Shown: piece by piece, positions 26,447 through 34,569 of the stretch | How the letters are laid out: every line of letters begins with the position of its first letter | How positions within the stretch are numbered: the first letter of the stretch is position 1 | DNA from: Streptomyces sp. NBC_00459 | GTDB taxonomy: Bacteria; Actinomycetota; Actinomycetes; Streptomycetales; Streptomycetaceae | Direction: 5' to 3' | Length of the DNA: 64,000 bases | Assembly (NCBI RefSeq): GCF_036013955.1 | Contig: NZ_CP107903.1 | Coordinates: 1,922,001-1,986,000 of the forward strand | Made by a program: the position numbers and the translations under genes | Notes under the pieces: model-generated | Told to the model about the DNA's origin: nothing | The model's database searches: none | What the model saw: only the letters and a program-made list of their open reading frames with translations

Positions 26447-27309
26447 CGCGCACGCTCCGAACCGCGCGCGTAGTGGCGCTCCACGTAGTACTGGCCGACG
26501 CTGAGCACCGAGGTGACGACGACGTACCAGACGGTGGCCACCATCAGCAGCGGGATGACCTGGTAGGTGCGGTGGTAGACGAGCTGCACCGAGTAGAGCA
26601 GGTCCTGTACGGCGATGACGCTGACGATGGACGTGCCCTTGAGCGTGCCGATCAGCATGTTCCCGGCGGGCGGCACGATGGAGCGCATCGCCTGCGGCAG
26701 CACGATCCGCCACCAGCGCCGCCATCGGCTCAGCCCGAGCGCCTGCGCGGCCTCGATCTGCCCCCGGTCGACGGAGAGGATGCCGCCCCGGACGACCTCG
26801 GCGGCGTACGCGGCCTCGTGCAGGGTGAGCCCGATGACGGCGACGGTGACCGGGCCGAGCAGATCGACGGTCCGGACGCCGAGGATCTGCGGGTACAGGG
26901 CGCCGATGTTGAACCAGAGCAGCAGCTGCACCAGGATCGGGATCGACCGGAACAGCCACACGTATCCCCAACTGACGCTTCTCAGCACCGGGTTGGTGGA
27001 GAGCCGGCCGGCGGCGAGCAGGGCGCCCAGCGCGAAGCCGAGCACCATGACGACGGCGGTCAGCCAGAGGGTGAGCCACAGTCCGCGCAGTACGGCGGTC
27101 GAGGTGAAGTAGTCACCGACGACGTCCCACTGGAACGCCCGGTTGCGGACAACGGAGTTGACGGCGAGCCCGAGCAGAACGAGGACGACAACGGCTGCGA
27201 TCCGCTGGCCGTGCCGACGGCGCCGGACGACGGTCGGAAGCGGCGCGTCGTCGCGCGGTTGTTCCGGATCTGCCGCCGGGGCCGACTTGGCCAGGGTGTG
27301 TGAGGACAT
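26443..27309 (-). CDS. amino-acid ABC transporter permease (HisM type)
   Basis: A 288-residue membrane protein with about five or six helices and the EAA loop for ATPase contact, seen as EAAQALGLSRWRRWWRIVLPQAMR. The LRGLWLTLWLTAVVMVLGFA and LFRSIPILVQLLLWF segments are typical of polar amino-acid permeases. It works with a periplasmic-type binding lipoprotein, here encoded divergently at 27834. No ATPase gene of this class occurs nearby, so a partner encoded elsewhere is needed. The start has GGAG eight bases upstream. Confidence 0.88.
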   Translation of the reverse strand: MSSHTLAKSAPAADPEQPRDDAPLPTVVRRRRHGQRIAAVVVLVLLGLAVNSVVRNRAFQWDVVGDYFTSTAVLRGLWLTLWLTAVVMVLGFALGALLAAGRLSTNPVLRSVSWGYVWLFRSIPILVQLLLWFNIGALYPQILGVRTVDLLGPVTVAVIGLTLHEAAYAAEVVRGGILSVDRGQIEAAQALGLSRWRRWWRIVLPQAMRSIVPPAGNMLIGTLKGTSIVSVIAVQDLLYSVQLVYHRTYQVIPLLMVATVWYVVVTSVLSVGQYYVERHYARGSERAR

Positions 27310-27518
27310 GGGAAGGCTCCGTGACGCGATAGGTCGAACACGGTGGTGCCTTCACACGGGTGACGCGGGACGCGCGGTACGGCGCACATGGCAGCAGAGC
27401 GGCGTACGGAGCGCGCGATACGGCCGAGCCCCTCAGCAGGGCCGTCCACCGACTGTACGGCGACGTTTCCCCTCACTGTCAAGGCTGTCCGAACTGTGAG
27501 CGGTTCGTCTCACGTCAG

Positions 27519-27547
27519 TTGACGCAACACCGAATGCCTGTTCCACT
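27519..27547 (+). promoter_or_regulatory. possible promoter of the leader peptide transcript
   Basis: TTGACG (27519-27524) is followed after 17 bases by TCCACT (27542-27547), a weak -10 element. A start of transcription about seven bases later would fall on the ATG of the leader peptide at 27554, consistent with a leaderless small ORF, which has no ribosome binding site. Confidence 0.35.
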
Positions 27548-27553
27548 TGCCCC

Positions 27554-27625
27554 ATGCATCCACAGCAGTGGCTGGTCAAACGCTCCCACATCGACCTCGG
27601 TCGAGTGTGGTCCTCCTCCTGTTGA
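27554..27625 (+). CDS. cysteine-type leader peptide
   Basis: A 23-codon ORF begins MHPQQW and ends KRSHIDLGRVWSSSC before TGA. It fits the actinobacterial leader-peptide pattern R-x-H-(I/V)-D-L-x-R-x-x-S-x-x-C with Cys nine residues after Asp and next to the stop. Such peptides precede sulfur-assimilation and sulfur-compound uptake genes and are thought to sense cysteine by translation-dependent attenuation. It lies 208 bases ahead of the substrate-binding protein gene. A terminator-like hairpin starts 13 bases after its stop. It is too short for normal gene finders. Confidence 0.75.
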   Translation: MHPQQWLVKRSHIDLGRVWSSSC

Positions 27626-27638
27626 GCTGACCCCCTGC

Positions 27639-27663
27639 GCGCCCGCTCGTCCGGGCGCCTTTT
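27639..27663 (+). terminator. attenuator-like terminator behind the leader peptide
   Basis: A perfect 7-bp stem GCGCCCG/CGGGCGC with loop CTCGTC is followed by CTTTTC. Its place between leader peptide and structural gene is that of a transcription attenuator. The remaining 170 bases to the gene are pyrimidine-rich with no obvious gene. Confidence 0.65.
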
Positions 27664-27833
27664 CGCGTTCTCCCGCACGCAGCACGAACTTCACGCCTCG
27701 CCCGCGCCTTCACACCCGCGCACACCCCTCCCCTCAAGCACCCTCATTTCCTTTCACCTCCTTTCGCTCCCTTTCCCCTTGCTCATTTCTCTCTGCTCCT
27801 TTCTCTCTGCCTGCTCCCAGGAGACCGCACAGC

Positions 27834-28808
27834 ATGAGCGACAGCTTGCGCACGACCACGCCCACGCGCGCCCGTAATCGGCTGTTCATCCCCTTCACCC
27901 TGATCACCTCGGCCGCGCTGCTGCTCACCGCGTGCGGCTCGGGTCCGGACACCGCGAACGGCGGGGGCACCGCCCAGGCCGCCGTCAAGATCGGCGCGAT
28001 CCCCACCGCGGACGTCGTCTCCCCCATCGAGAAGGACCCCACCGCGGCAGCACTGCTCCCGTCCGGCACGAAATCGCTCACCGTCGCCATCAGCGTCGGC
28101 GGCTCCCCGCCCGGCACCTCCTACCTGGAGGACGGCAAGACGCTCGCCGGCCAGGACGTCGACTTCGCGGACGCCGTCGCCAAGGTGCTCGGCATCGGCC
28201 TGAAGCGCGAGTCGGCCGGCTTCGAGGCGATCCTGCCCGCGCTGGACAGCGGCAAGTACGACTTCGGGGCGAGCAACTTCGGCGTCACGGACGAGCGCCG
28301 CAAGACGATCGACTTCGTCACCTACATCAACGACGGCCAGGGCTTCGCCACGCGTGCGGACAGCAAGCTGACGAAGATCACGGACCTTGCCCAGTTGTGC
28401 GGCCTGAACGTGGCGACCGGCGCGGGGACGACTTTCGAGGCGACACTGGAGGAGAACGCGCACGTTTGCTCGGACGCGGGCAAAAAGTCGTACAAGGTGC
28501 AGACCTACAGCGAACAGGGCGCCATCTGGTCCTCGCTGCAGCAGGGCCGCAGCGACATCGTGATGTCGACGATCAACGGCCTGCGTTACGCGGTCGCCCA
28601 GCAGCAGGGTGTGAAGTTCCTGAACGAGTTCCACCGCCTCGACGTCGGCTTCGCCTTCAAGAAGGGCACGAAACTGGCCCCCGCCTTCCAGGCCGCGGTG
28701 AACGAACTCATCACCGACGGGACGTACGACAGGATTCTCAGGAAGTGGGGCACGACGGGCTCGGCGATCGAGAAATCGCGGATCTCCCCGCCGGAGATCA
28801 AGGACTGA
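27834..28808 (+). CDS. amino-acid ABC transporter substrate-binding lipoprotein
   Basis: A 324-residue family-3 solute-binding protein. The signal peptide ends in the lipobox LLTAC with Cys34. The mature part has GGSPPGTSYLEDGKTLAGQDVDFADAVAKVLG (split), the ligand-binding stretch FDFGASNFGVTDERRKTIDFVTY-like and a second lobe near GAGTTFEATL. These bind polar amino acids. AGGAG precedes the ATG. It diverges from the permease operon, with the cysteine leader peptide in the shared 524-bp region, suggesting a sulfur-containing amino acid as ligand. Confidence 0.88.
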   Translation: MSDSLRTTTPTRARNRLFIPFTLITSAALLLTACGSGPDTANGGGTAQAAVKIGAIPTADVVSPIEKDPTAAALLPSGTKSLTVAISVGGSPPGTSYLEDGKTLAGQDVDFADAVAKVLGIGLKRESAGFEAILPALDSGKYDFGASNFGVTDERRKTIDFVTYINDGQGFATRADSKLTKITDLAQLCGLNVATGAGTTFEATLEENAHVCSDAGKKSYKVQTYSEQGAIWSSLQQGRSDIVMSTINGLRYAVAQQQGVKFLNEFHRLDVGFAFKKGTKLAPAFQAAVNELITDGTYDRILRKWGTTGSAIEKSRISPPEIKD

Positions 28809-28893
28809 CCCGACGTCAGGTGTGATCCGGGCCCGACTGGGCACCTGCCGACCGTGACTGAGTCTCCGTCAGGAAAGCGGGCAGGACGCCCAT

Positions 28894-28924
28894 TCACCCA
28901 TACGTCCCAACGCTCACCCATACG
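28894..28924 (+). repeat. tandem direct repeat in the gap before the sepF-like gene
   Basis: TCACCCATACG occurs at 28894-28904 and 28914-28924, exactly 20 bases apart (two helical turns). It lies about 200 bases upstream of the sepF-like start and could be a tandem binding site. The rest of the 318-bp gap shows no gene and no clear terminator for the upstream transporter gene. Confidence 0.4.
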
Positions 28925-29126
28925 CCACGAAGAATCATATTTCACTCTCAGTCAGCAGTCGGACACAGCAAGACCCTTGCGGCGCGGGGCCTCTCGACGA
29001 AATGGTTGTGCACCAGTACCGTCACGAAACCCCCGCGCGGCGTCTATTCACTTGGCGCGCCATCCGCATCATGGATGACCATAGGGATGCGGAAAGCATG
29101 AGAGACCGCTGTGAGAGGAGGCGTCC

Positions 29127-29570
29127 ATGGGATCGGTACGCAAGGCGAGTGCCTGGCTTGGCCTCGTCGACGACAACAACGATGACGAGCGTTACTACGA
29201 CGACGACTACTCCGAGGGGACCGAGCAGCCCGGGGATGCCTGGGTCACGGACCCCCGGGTCAAGGTCGCCGGCGAGGTCGCCGAGGAGAAGGGCCGCCGG
29301 ATCGGCACGGTCACCCCGGACAGTTTCCGGGACGCCCGCGCCATCGGCGAGCTCTTCCGTGACGGCGTACCGGTCATCATGAACCTCACCGCCATGGAGG
29401 CCGCCGACGCCAAGCGCGTCGTCGACTTCGCCGCAGGCCTCATCTTCGGTCTGCGCGGCTCCATCGAGCGGGTGTCCAACCGCGTGTTCCTGCTGACCCC
29501 CGCCGACACGGAGATCGTCAGCGGGGAGGCCCAGCCGCACCGGGCGGACGGTTTCTTCAACCAGAGCTGA
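29127..29570 (+). CDS. SepF-like cell division protein (SepF paralogue)
   Basis: A 147-residue protein with an amphipathic N-terminal membrane helix ([12 protein letters not shown]), a short acidic linker and the SepF core (about 60-135): [26 protein letters not shown] and [22 protein letters not shown]. SepF anchors FtsZ to the membrane. The gene is far from ftsZ and its linker is much shorter than in the dcw-cluster SepF, so it is one of the additional SepF-like proteins known in Streptomyces (SCO1749-type). Those have been linked to where septa form during growth and sporulation. GAGGAGG precedes the ATG. Confidence 0.88.
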   Translation: MGSVRKASAWLGLVDDNNDDERYYDDDYSEGTEQPGDAWVTDPRVKVAGEVAEEKGRRIGTVTPDSFRDARAIGELFRDGVPVIMNLTAMEAADAKRVVDFAAGLIFGLRGSIERVSNRVFLLTPADTEIVSGEAQPHRADGFFNQS

Positions 29571-29608
29571 GCAAGGCCGCTCACCGGCCCCGCCGTCCGT
29601 TGTTCAGG

Positions 29609-30805
29609 TCAGCGGAAGGCGTCAAGTCCGGTGAGCGCCTTGCCCAGCACCAGCTGGTGCATCTCGACGGTGCCCTCGTACGTGAGCACCGACTCGAGGT
29701 TCGTCGCGTGCCGCATCACGGGGTATTCGAGCGAGATCCCGTTGGCGCCGAGGATCGTCCGGGCCGTACGACAGATGTCGATGGCCTCTCGTACGTTGTT
29801 GAGCTTGCCGAAGCTGACCTGCTCGGGACGCAGGCGGCCGGCGTCCATGCGCCGCCCCAGATGGTGGGCGAGCAGGATCCCCTTGTGCAGCTCGACCGCC
29901 ATGTCGGCGAGCTTGGCCTGGGTGAGCTGGAACCCGCCGATGGGCCGCCCGAACTGTTCGCGCGTCTTCGCGTAGTCGACGGCGGCCTCGAAACAGGACC
30001 TGGCCGCGCCCATGGCGCCCCAGACGATCCCGTAGCGGGCGTGGGAGAGACAGCTGAGGGGTCCGCGGAGTCCGGTGACGTCGGGCAGTACGGCGTCTGC
30101 GGGCAACCTCACCTCGTCGAGCACCAGTTCGCTGGTGACGGAGGCGCGCAGGGACCACTTGTGCTTGATCTCGGGCGCGGAGAACCCGGGAGTGTCGGTG
30201 GGGACGACGAACCCGCGGATCCCGTCGTCGGTCTGCGCCCATACGACGGCGACGCCGGCGACCGACCCGTTGGTGATCCACATCTTCCGCCCGTTGAGCA
30301 CCCAGTCGCCGCCGCTGCCGTCGCGCTTGGCGTACGTACGCATGCCGGCGGGGTCGGAGCCGTGGTCGGGCTCGGTCAGCCCGAAGCAGCCGATGACATC
30401 GCCGGAGGCCATGCGCGGCAGCCAGTGCTGCTTCTGCTCCTCGCTGCCGAAGGCGTGGATGGCGTACATGGCGAGCGAGCCCTGTACGGAGACGAGGGAG
30501 CGGATTCCGGAGTCGGCGGCCTCCAGTTCCAGGCAGGCGAGACCGTACTGCACGGCGGAAGCACCGGCGCATCCGTACCCCGTGAGGGACATCCCGAGGG
30601 CGCCGATGCCGCCCAGCTCACGGGCGAGCCCTCTGATGTCCGGCAGCTCGCCCTCCTCGAACCACCCGGCGACATACGGCAGCACACGGTCCGCCGCCCA
30701 GGTCCGCACGGTGTCCCTGATCGCCAGGTCCTCCGTGTCCAGCTGGTCGTCGAGGCCGAGCGGGTCGGCGGGGTCGAAAGGGGGCAGCTTCGCGAACTCG
30801 GCCAC
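29609..30805 (-). CDS. gcdH: glutaryl-CoA dehydrogenase-like acyl-CoA dehydrogenase
   Basis: A 398-residue flavoenzyme with the FAD/substrate signature CFGLTEPDHGSDPAG, NGRKMWITNG and the C-terminal catalytic base Glu377 in LTYEGTVEMH. The position of that Glu and the N-terminal pattern PLGLDDQL match glutaryl-CoA dehydrogenases, which oxidise and decarboxylate glutaryl-CoA from lysine and tryptophan breakdown. I chose GTG at 30805 because GGAGG stands five bases upstream; a TTG at 30820 gives a longer version. A TetR-type palindrome lies 21-35 bases upstream of the start. Confidence 0.85.
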   Translation of the reverse strand: MAEFAKLPPFDPADPLGLDDQLDTEDLAIRDTVRTWAADRVLPYVAGWFEEGELPDIRGLARELGGIGALGMSLTGYGCAGASAVQYGLACLELEAADSGIRSLVSVQGSLAMYAIHAFGSEEQKQHWLPRMASGDVIGCFGLTEPDHGSDPAGMRTYAKRDGSGGDWVLNGRKMWITNGSVAGVAVVWAQTDDGIRGFVVPTDTPGFSAPEIKHKWSLRASVTSELVLDEVRLPADAVLPDVTGLRGPLSCLSHARYGIVWGAMGAARSCFEAAVDYAKTREQFGRPIGGFQLTQAKLADMAVELHKGILLAHHLGRRMDAGRLRPEQVSFGKLNNVREAIDICRTARTILGANGISLEYPVMRHATNLESVLTYEGTVEMHQLVLGKALTGLDAFR

Positions 30806-30825
30806 GGGAGCCTCCGGCAAGTTAA

Positions 30826-30840
30826 ACTAGCACCGCTAGT
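30826..30840. promoter_or_regulatory. TetR-type operator in the gcdH promoter
   Basis: ACTAGC-ACC-GCTAGT is a perfect 6-bp dyad around three bases. This spacing and sequence are usual for operators of actinobacterial TetR regulators of fatty-acid and acyl-CoA genes. No tetR gene is in the neighbourhood. Confidence 0.55.
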
Positions 30841-31253
30841 GACGCGGCTGACGGTACGACGGAGTGCGACGTACGTCCAGCCGACGTTCACCCACCCCGT
30901 CGACAGGCTCGCGTCACCAGCGGGGCGAACCCGTCGTCGGCGTCTGCCCGCCACAGCACTTCCCACTCCGCCGGCCGGTGACCGTCATCTGACGAGGTGG
31001 GCGTCTCCCTTGGGGGTGCGGCTACCCGCATCGTCGACGGCAGCCGGGCCCAGCGGTCCGCTCGCCCTGGCGAGGACCCACCCTCGTCCCACTCCTCACC
31101 CGTACCCGTGCCGACCGACGCTCCCACGCCCCGCCACCCGCCACCCGCCACCCGCCACCCGCCACCCGCCGACGCTCCCGCACCCCCACGGGAGACGTCC
31201 ACCCTTTCAGATGCCCGTCACGGGTGGTGCGTGGGTGGGAGATTCCGTGACGG
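30841..31253. other. 413-bp region without a supported gene
   Basis: Between the gcdH promoter and the end of the DHA2 exporter gene. A minus-strand frame at 30888-31031 could give 47 residues containing AEWEVLWRADADDGFAPLV; the composition looks protein-like, but there is no ribosome binding site and no known relative. The middle is dominated by a 7-base tandem repeat, listed separately. Confidence 0.35.
31131..31170. repeat. 7-bp tandem repeat (CCGCCAC)5.7
   Basis: Five full copies and a partial copy of CCGCCAC stand in perfect tandem, flanked on each side by GACGCTCCC. The unit length is not a multiple of three, in keeping with non-coding DNA, and the array is likely to vary in copy number. 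Confidence 0.8.
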
Positions 31254-32864
31254 TCACACCGACACACGTGACCCCGCGACCTCCCGAGGACCAGGCACGG
31301 CAACCGGCTCAGCGGCGCCGCCACACTGCATCATCCGCGGCAACCGCAACGCCATCACCGCCCCCAGCAGCAACAACCCCGCACTCACCAGCAACGTCAC
31401 ATGCAGCCCGTGCACAAACGCGTCCCGAGCCGCCGCCCGCAGGGCCACACCCGGTGACCCCCCGAGCCGCCCGGCAACCTCGTACGCCTCGCCCAGTGAA
31501 TGCCCCGCCGCAGCCGACGCCGACGCCGGAACCCCTGGCACCGACCCCACCCCCGGCGCGTACGCCGCGTTCATCACGCTTCCCAGGAGCGCGATCCCGA
31601 TCCCCGCGCCCAGCTGGTACGACGTCTCGCCGATCGCCGCCGCCCCACCCGCCTGCGCCGCCGGAGCCTCGCTCAGCATCGACTCGTACGCCCCGAAGAG
31701 CGTCGTCTCCAGGCCGAAGCCCAGCAACACGAACCCGGACAGCATCAGCCCCGCGTTGTCCTCGCCGCCCATCGTCGTCAGCAGCACGACCGCCGCCGCG
31801 GTGAGACAGAACCCGGCGCACACCATCGTCCGCGGCCCGAACCTCCGCAGCAGCCGCGCGCCGGCGAGTCCGGCCGCCATCGCCGCCACCGTCAGCGGCA
31901 GCAGTCGTAGCCCCGTCTGCAACGGCGAGAGGTCCAGCACCAGTTGGAGATACTGCGCCGCGATCAGCTCAAGCCCGACCAGCGCGAGCATCGCCAGCAC
32001 GATGCACCCGACGGACGTACTGAACGCGGGCCGCGCGAACATCCCCAGGTCAACCAGCGGATGCTTGCGCCGCCGCTGCCGCCGTACGAAGACGACCAGC
32101 AGCACCGCACCCGCCACCAGCGGCGCGACCGTCAGAAGACTTCCCGCGCCCTCCCCGCCGCCCAGCCGCTTCACGCCCAGCACGACGCCGAACAGCCCAC
32201 CCGCCGCCGTCAGCGCGCCGACCACGTCCCATGGACCCTCGACCCCCTCGCCGCGCGACTCGGGCAGCAGCAGTCGGCCTATCGGCAGGCTGACCAGCAT
32301 CAGGGGGATGTTGACGAGAAAGACCGAACCCCACCAGAAGTGCTCCAGCAGGAAGCCGCCCAGCAGCGGACCGACCGCCGCGCCCACCGCGGCCACCGCG
32401 CTCCAGACACCGATCGCCAGCGCCCGTTCGCGCCGTTCGGGAAAGACCTGGCGCAGGATCGAGAGCGTCGCCGGCATGATCATCGCGCCGCCGACGCCCA
32501 GCAGCGCCCGCGCCAGGATCAGTACCGGGGCGCTGTCGGCGAGGGCGGCCAGGCCGGAGGCGACGCCGAACAGCCCGTACCCGAGGAGCAGGATCCGTCT
32601 GCGGCCGACCCGGTCGCCCAGCGTGCCGAAGAGGATCAGCAGCGAGGCGCAGACCAGTGGATAGATGTCGACGATCCAGAGCAGCTCTATCGCGCCGGGC
32701 CGGAGGTCCTCGCTGACGGCGGGCACCGCCACGTGCAGCACGGTCGCGTCGACCGCGACGAGCAGCAGGCTCGTACAGAGGACGAGGAGGACCACCCAGC
32801 GGTTGGCACTCGCCCCGGCCGCCCGACGGCGCAGCGCAGCGGCAGCCGTGGTCGTCCCGGACAT
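31254..32864 (-). CDS. DHA2-type (14-helix) major facilitator drug exporter
   Basis: A 536-residue membrane protein with 14 predicted helices. It carries motif C of drug exporters (ARALLGVGGAMIMPATLSILRQVFP), motif A GDRVGRRRILLLGY, and DATVLHVAVPAVSEDL in helix 1, typical of EmrB/QacA proteins that use the proton gradient to export hydrophobic compounds. GGAGG at good spacing marks the ATG at 32864; upstream in-frame codons are not used. No regulator gene adjoins; the 269-bp leader toward the mannosyltransferase gene is free of genes. Confidence 0.9.
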   Translation of the reverse strand: MSGTTTAAAALRRRAAGASANRWVVLLVLCTSLLLVAVDATVLHVAVPAVSEDLRPGAIELLWIVDIYPLVCASLLILFGTLGDRVGRRRILLLGYGLFGVASGLAALADSAPVLILARALLGVGGAMIMPATLSILRQVFPERRERALAIGVWSAVAAVGAAVGPLLGGFLLEHFWWGSVFLVNIPLMLVSLPIGRLLLPESRGEGVEGPWDVVGALTAAGGLFGVVLGVKRLGGGEGAGSLLTVAPLVAGAVLLVVFVRRQRRRKHPLVDLGMFARPAFSTSVGCIVLAMLALVGLELIAAQYLQLVLDLSPLQTGLRLLPLTVAAMAAGLAGARLLRRFGPRTMVCAGFCLTAAAVVLLTTMGGEDNAGLMLSGFVLLGFGLETTLFGAYESMLSEAPAAQAGGAAAIGETSYQLGAGIGIALLGSVMNAAYAPGVGSVPGVPASASAAAGHSLGEAYEVAGRLGGSPGVALRAAARDAFVHGLHVTLLVSAGLLLLGAVMALRLPRMMQCGGAAEPVAVPGPREVAGSRVSV

Positions 32865-33133
32865 GTACGTACCTCCAAGATTCCCTCGCGTTCGGCTGTC
32901 CGCGGGGTGGGGACTCCCCGGGGGCTTCGGCTTCGACCGAGGAGGAGCGGTGACAGGTGTCCTCGGGGCAGCGCGGCGAAAAGCGAGTGGTCCGACAGCG
33001 TACGCGAGTTCGCAGCGGCGAAAAGTGGCAGACCTCTCACGTGTCCACGGAACCCGTGTGTCGTACACCACGCCCCCGGCGGGCCGCCCGCCTCCGCGCC
33101 CGCCCTCGTCCCGTGCCCGTCGATAATCGACCG

Positions 33134-34348
33134 GTGACAGCTCTTGGACCTCGCCCGCTCCCCACGCTCCGCCGTGCCGCGCCCGCCCTTCTCGGGTACG
33201 CGGCCGTCCGTGTGCTGGGCCTGATCGTGCTGGCCCTGTGGAGCGCGGCGCGGGACAAGAGCGCGTACACACTGCTGACCGCCCGCTGGGATTCGCTGTG
33301 GTACACCCGGGTCGCCGAATTCGGCTACGGCTACGAGGTGCGCCTCCCCAACGGCGACGTGCACTCGAACCTCGCCTTCTTCCCGCTGCTGCCCTGGCTG
33401 GAGCGGCTCCTGGCATCCGTCAGCCCGCTGTCGTACGCCGACGCGGGCTTCGCGGTGAGCGCCCTCGCGTCACTCGCCGCCGCCTGGGGTGTGTTCGCGG
33501 TCGCGGATCAGGTGTACGGCCGCCGGGTCGGCGTCTGTGCGGCACTGCTGTGGGCGGTGCTGCCGGTCGGGATCGTCCAGTCGATGGCGTACAGCGAGTC
33601 ACTGTTCACGGCCCTGGCCGCCTGGTCGCTGTACGCGGTCCTCACCGGCCGCTGGCTGACGGCGGGCACGCTGGCCCTGCTGGCCGGCCTGACCCGTCCG
33701 GTGGGACTCGCGGTGGTGGCGGCGGTGTGGGTGACGGCCATCGTCTCGTTCAGTTCGTCGTCCGGCACGCCGTCCCCCTCCTCGTCCGGCACTTCGTCCG
33801 GTACCTCGTTCGTACGGGACCGAAGCGCGCCCGGCTCGCACGGCGCACCCGTCTGGCGACGCGCCCTCGCCATGCTGATCGCGCCGCTCGGCGCCGCCGG
33901 CTACGTCCTGTGGGTCGGCCACCGCACCGGCAAGGGCCCCTTGGGCTACCTGGACGTCCAGGCGGGCTGGCGCAACGGTTTCGACGGCGGCGCCGCCTTC
34001 GCCCGCTTCGTCGCCGACAAGTTCACGTCTTTCCCGTCGGCGCTCGCCGGGATCGGGCTGATCGTCGGTGTGGGCCTGCTGATCTGGCTGTTCGTCAACT
34101 GTGTACGGCAACGCCAGCCGCTGCCGTTGCTGGTGTACGCGGGTGTCGTCACCGTGCTCGCCCTGTGCGCGTCGAGCTACTTCGGCTCGAAACCACGCCT
34201 GTTGCTGCCCGCGTTCCCTCTCCTGCTGCCGCTCGCCCGGGCTCTGGCCCGGCCGCGCACCCTCAGGCCGGTGCTGGTGACGGGCGCGGTCGCGGTGGCT
34301 TCCGCGATCTACGGAGCGTTCTGGCTGAACGGCTCCGGTCCGCCCTGA
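33134..34348 (+). CDS. PIG-V-like membrane mannosyltransferase
   Basis: A 404-residue polytopic protein with 8-10 hydrophobic helices. The first outside loop has TARWDSLWYTRVAEFGY with the acidic residue that GT-C glycosyltransferases use, and a later LTRPVGLAVV and GSKPRLLLPAFPLLLPLA, typical of the PIG-V/DUF family. These add mannose from polyprenyl phosphate donors; the acceptor is unknown. A Ser/Gly/Thr-rich loop lies around 205-235. The GTG start has no ribosome binding site but GATAAT ends seven bases upstream, so the mRNA is probably leaderless. Confidence 0.8.
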   Translation: MTALGPRPLPTLRRAAPALLGYAAVRVLGLIVLALWSAARDKSAYTLLTARWDSLWYTRVAEFGYGYEVRLPNGDVHSNLAFFPLLPWLERLLASVSPLSYADAGFAVSALASLAAAWGVFAVADQVYGRRVGVCAALLWAVLPVGIVQSMAYSESLFTALAAWSLYAVLTGRWLTAGTLALLAGLTRPVGLAVVAAVWVTAIVSFSSSSGTPSPSSSGTSSGTSFVRDRSAPGSHGAPVWRRALAMLIAPLGAAGYVLWVGHRTGKGPLGYLDVQAGWRNGFDGGAAFARFVADKFTSFPSALAGIGLIVGVGLLIWLFVNCVRQRQPLPLLVYAGVVTVLALCASSYFGSKPRLLLPAFPLLLPLARALARPRTLRPVLVTGAVAVASAIYGAFWLNGSGPP

Positions 34349-34569
34349 GCGACCTTCCGGCGAATTCCGGACAACGACCTGGTGAACCAATTCGAAAGAG
34401 CCATAAAACAGGACTGCCGCATGATCAATGGAAATTAAGGGAACACGGGCCGCCGAATAGGGATTCCAGGGAATTAAACATCCCCCTGAGAGGAATCCCA
34501 CATCACATCGTCATTACAAAGCCGTGGATTGGGCGAAGATCCGAGCTCACTCGCTGTAACGTCGATTGG

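Noticed and set aside
24572..27079. An 835-residue single protein spanning the FAD/NAD-binding gene and part of the permease
   Set aside because: The N-terminal part is the permease gene in the wrong frame; the real start is ATG at 26446, overlapping the permease stop.
27060..27482. Minus-strand FDLSRHGAFPC as a leader peptide for the permease operon
   Set aside because: The D-to-C spacing fits, but the frame continues far past the Cys and overlaps the permease start, unlike real leader peptides.
27433..27678. Minus-strand frame with a CCxC motif (WERLTSHCCGCMGQ) as a second cysteine leader peptide
   Set aside because: It overlaps the better plus-strand leader, has no terminator or gene placed correctly behind it, and does not match the actinobacterial leader motif.
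31131..31170. CRISPR array
   Set aside because: The 7-base units are contiguous with no spacers; it is a simple tandem repeat.
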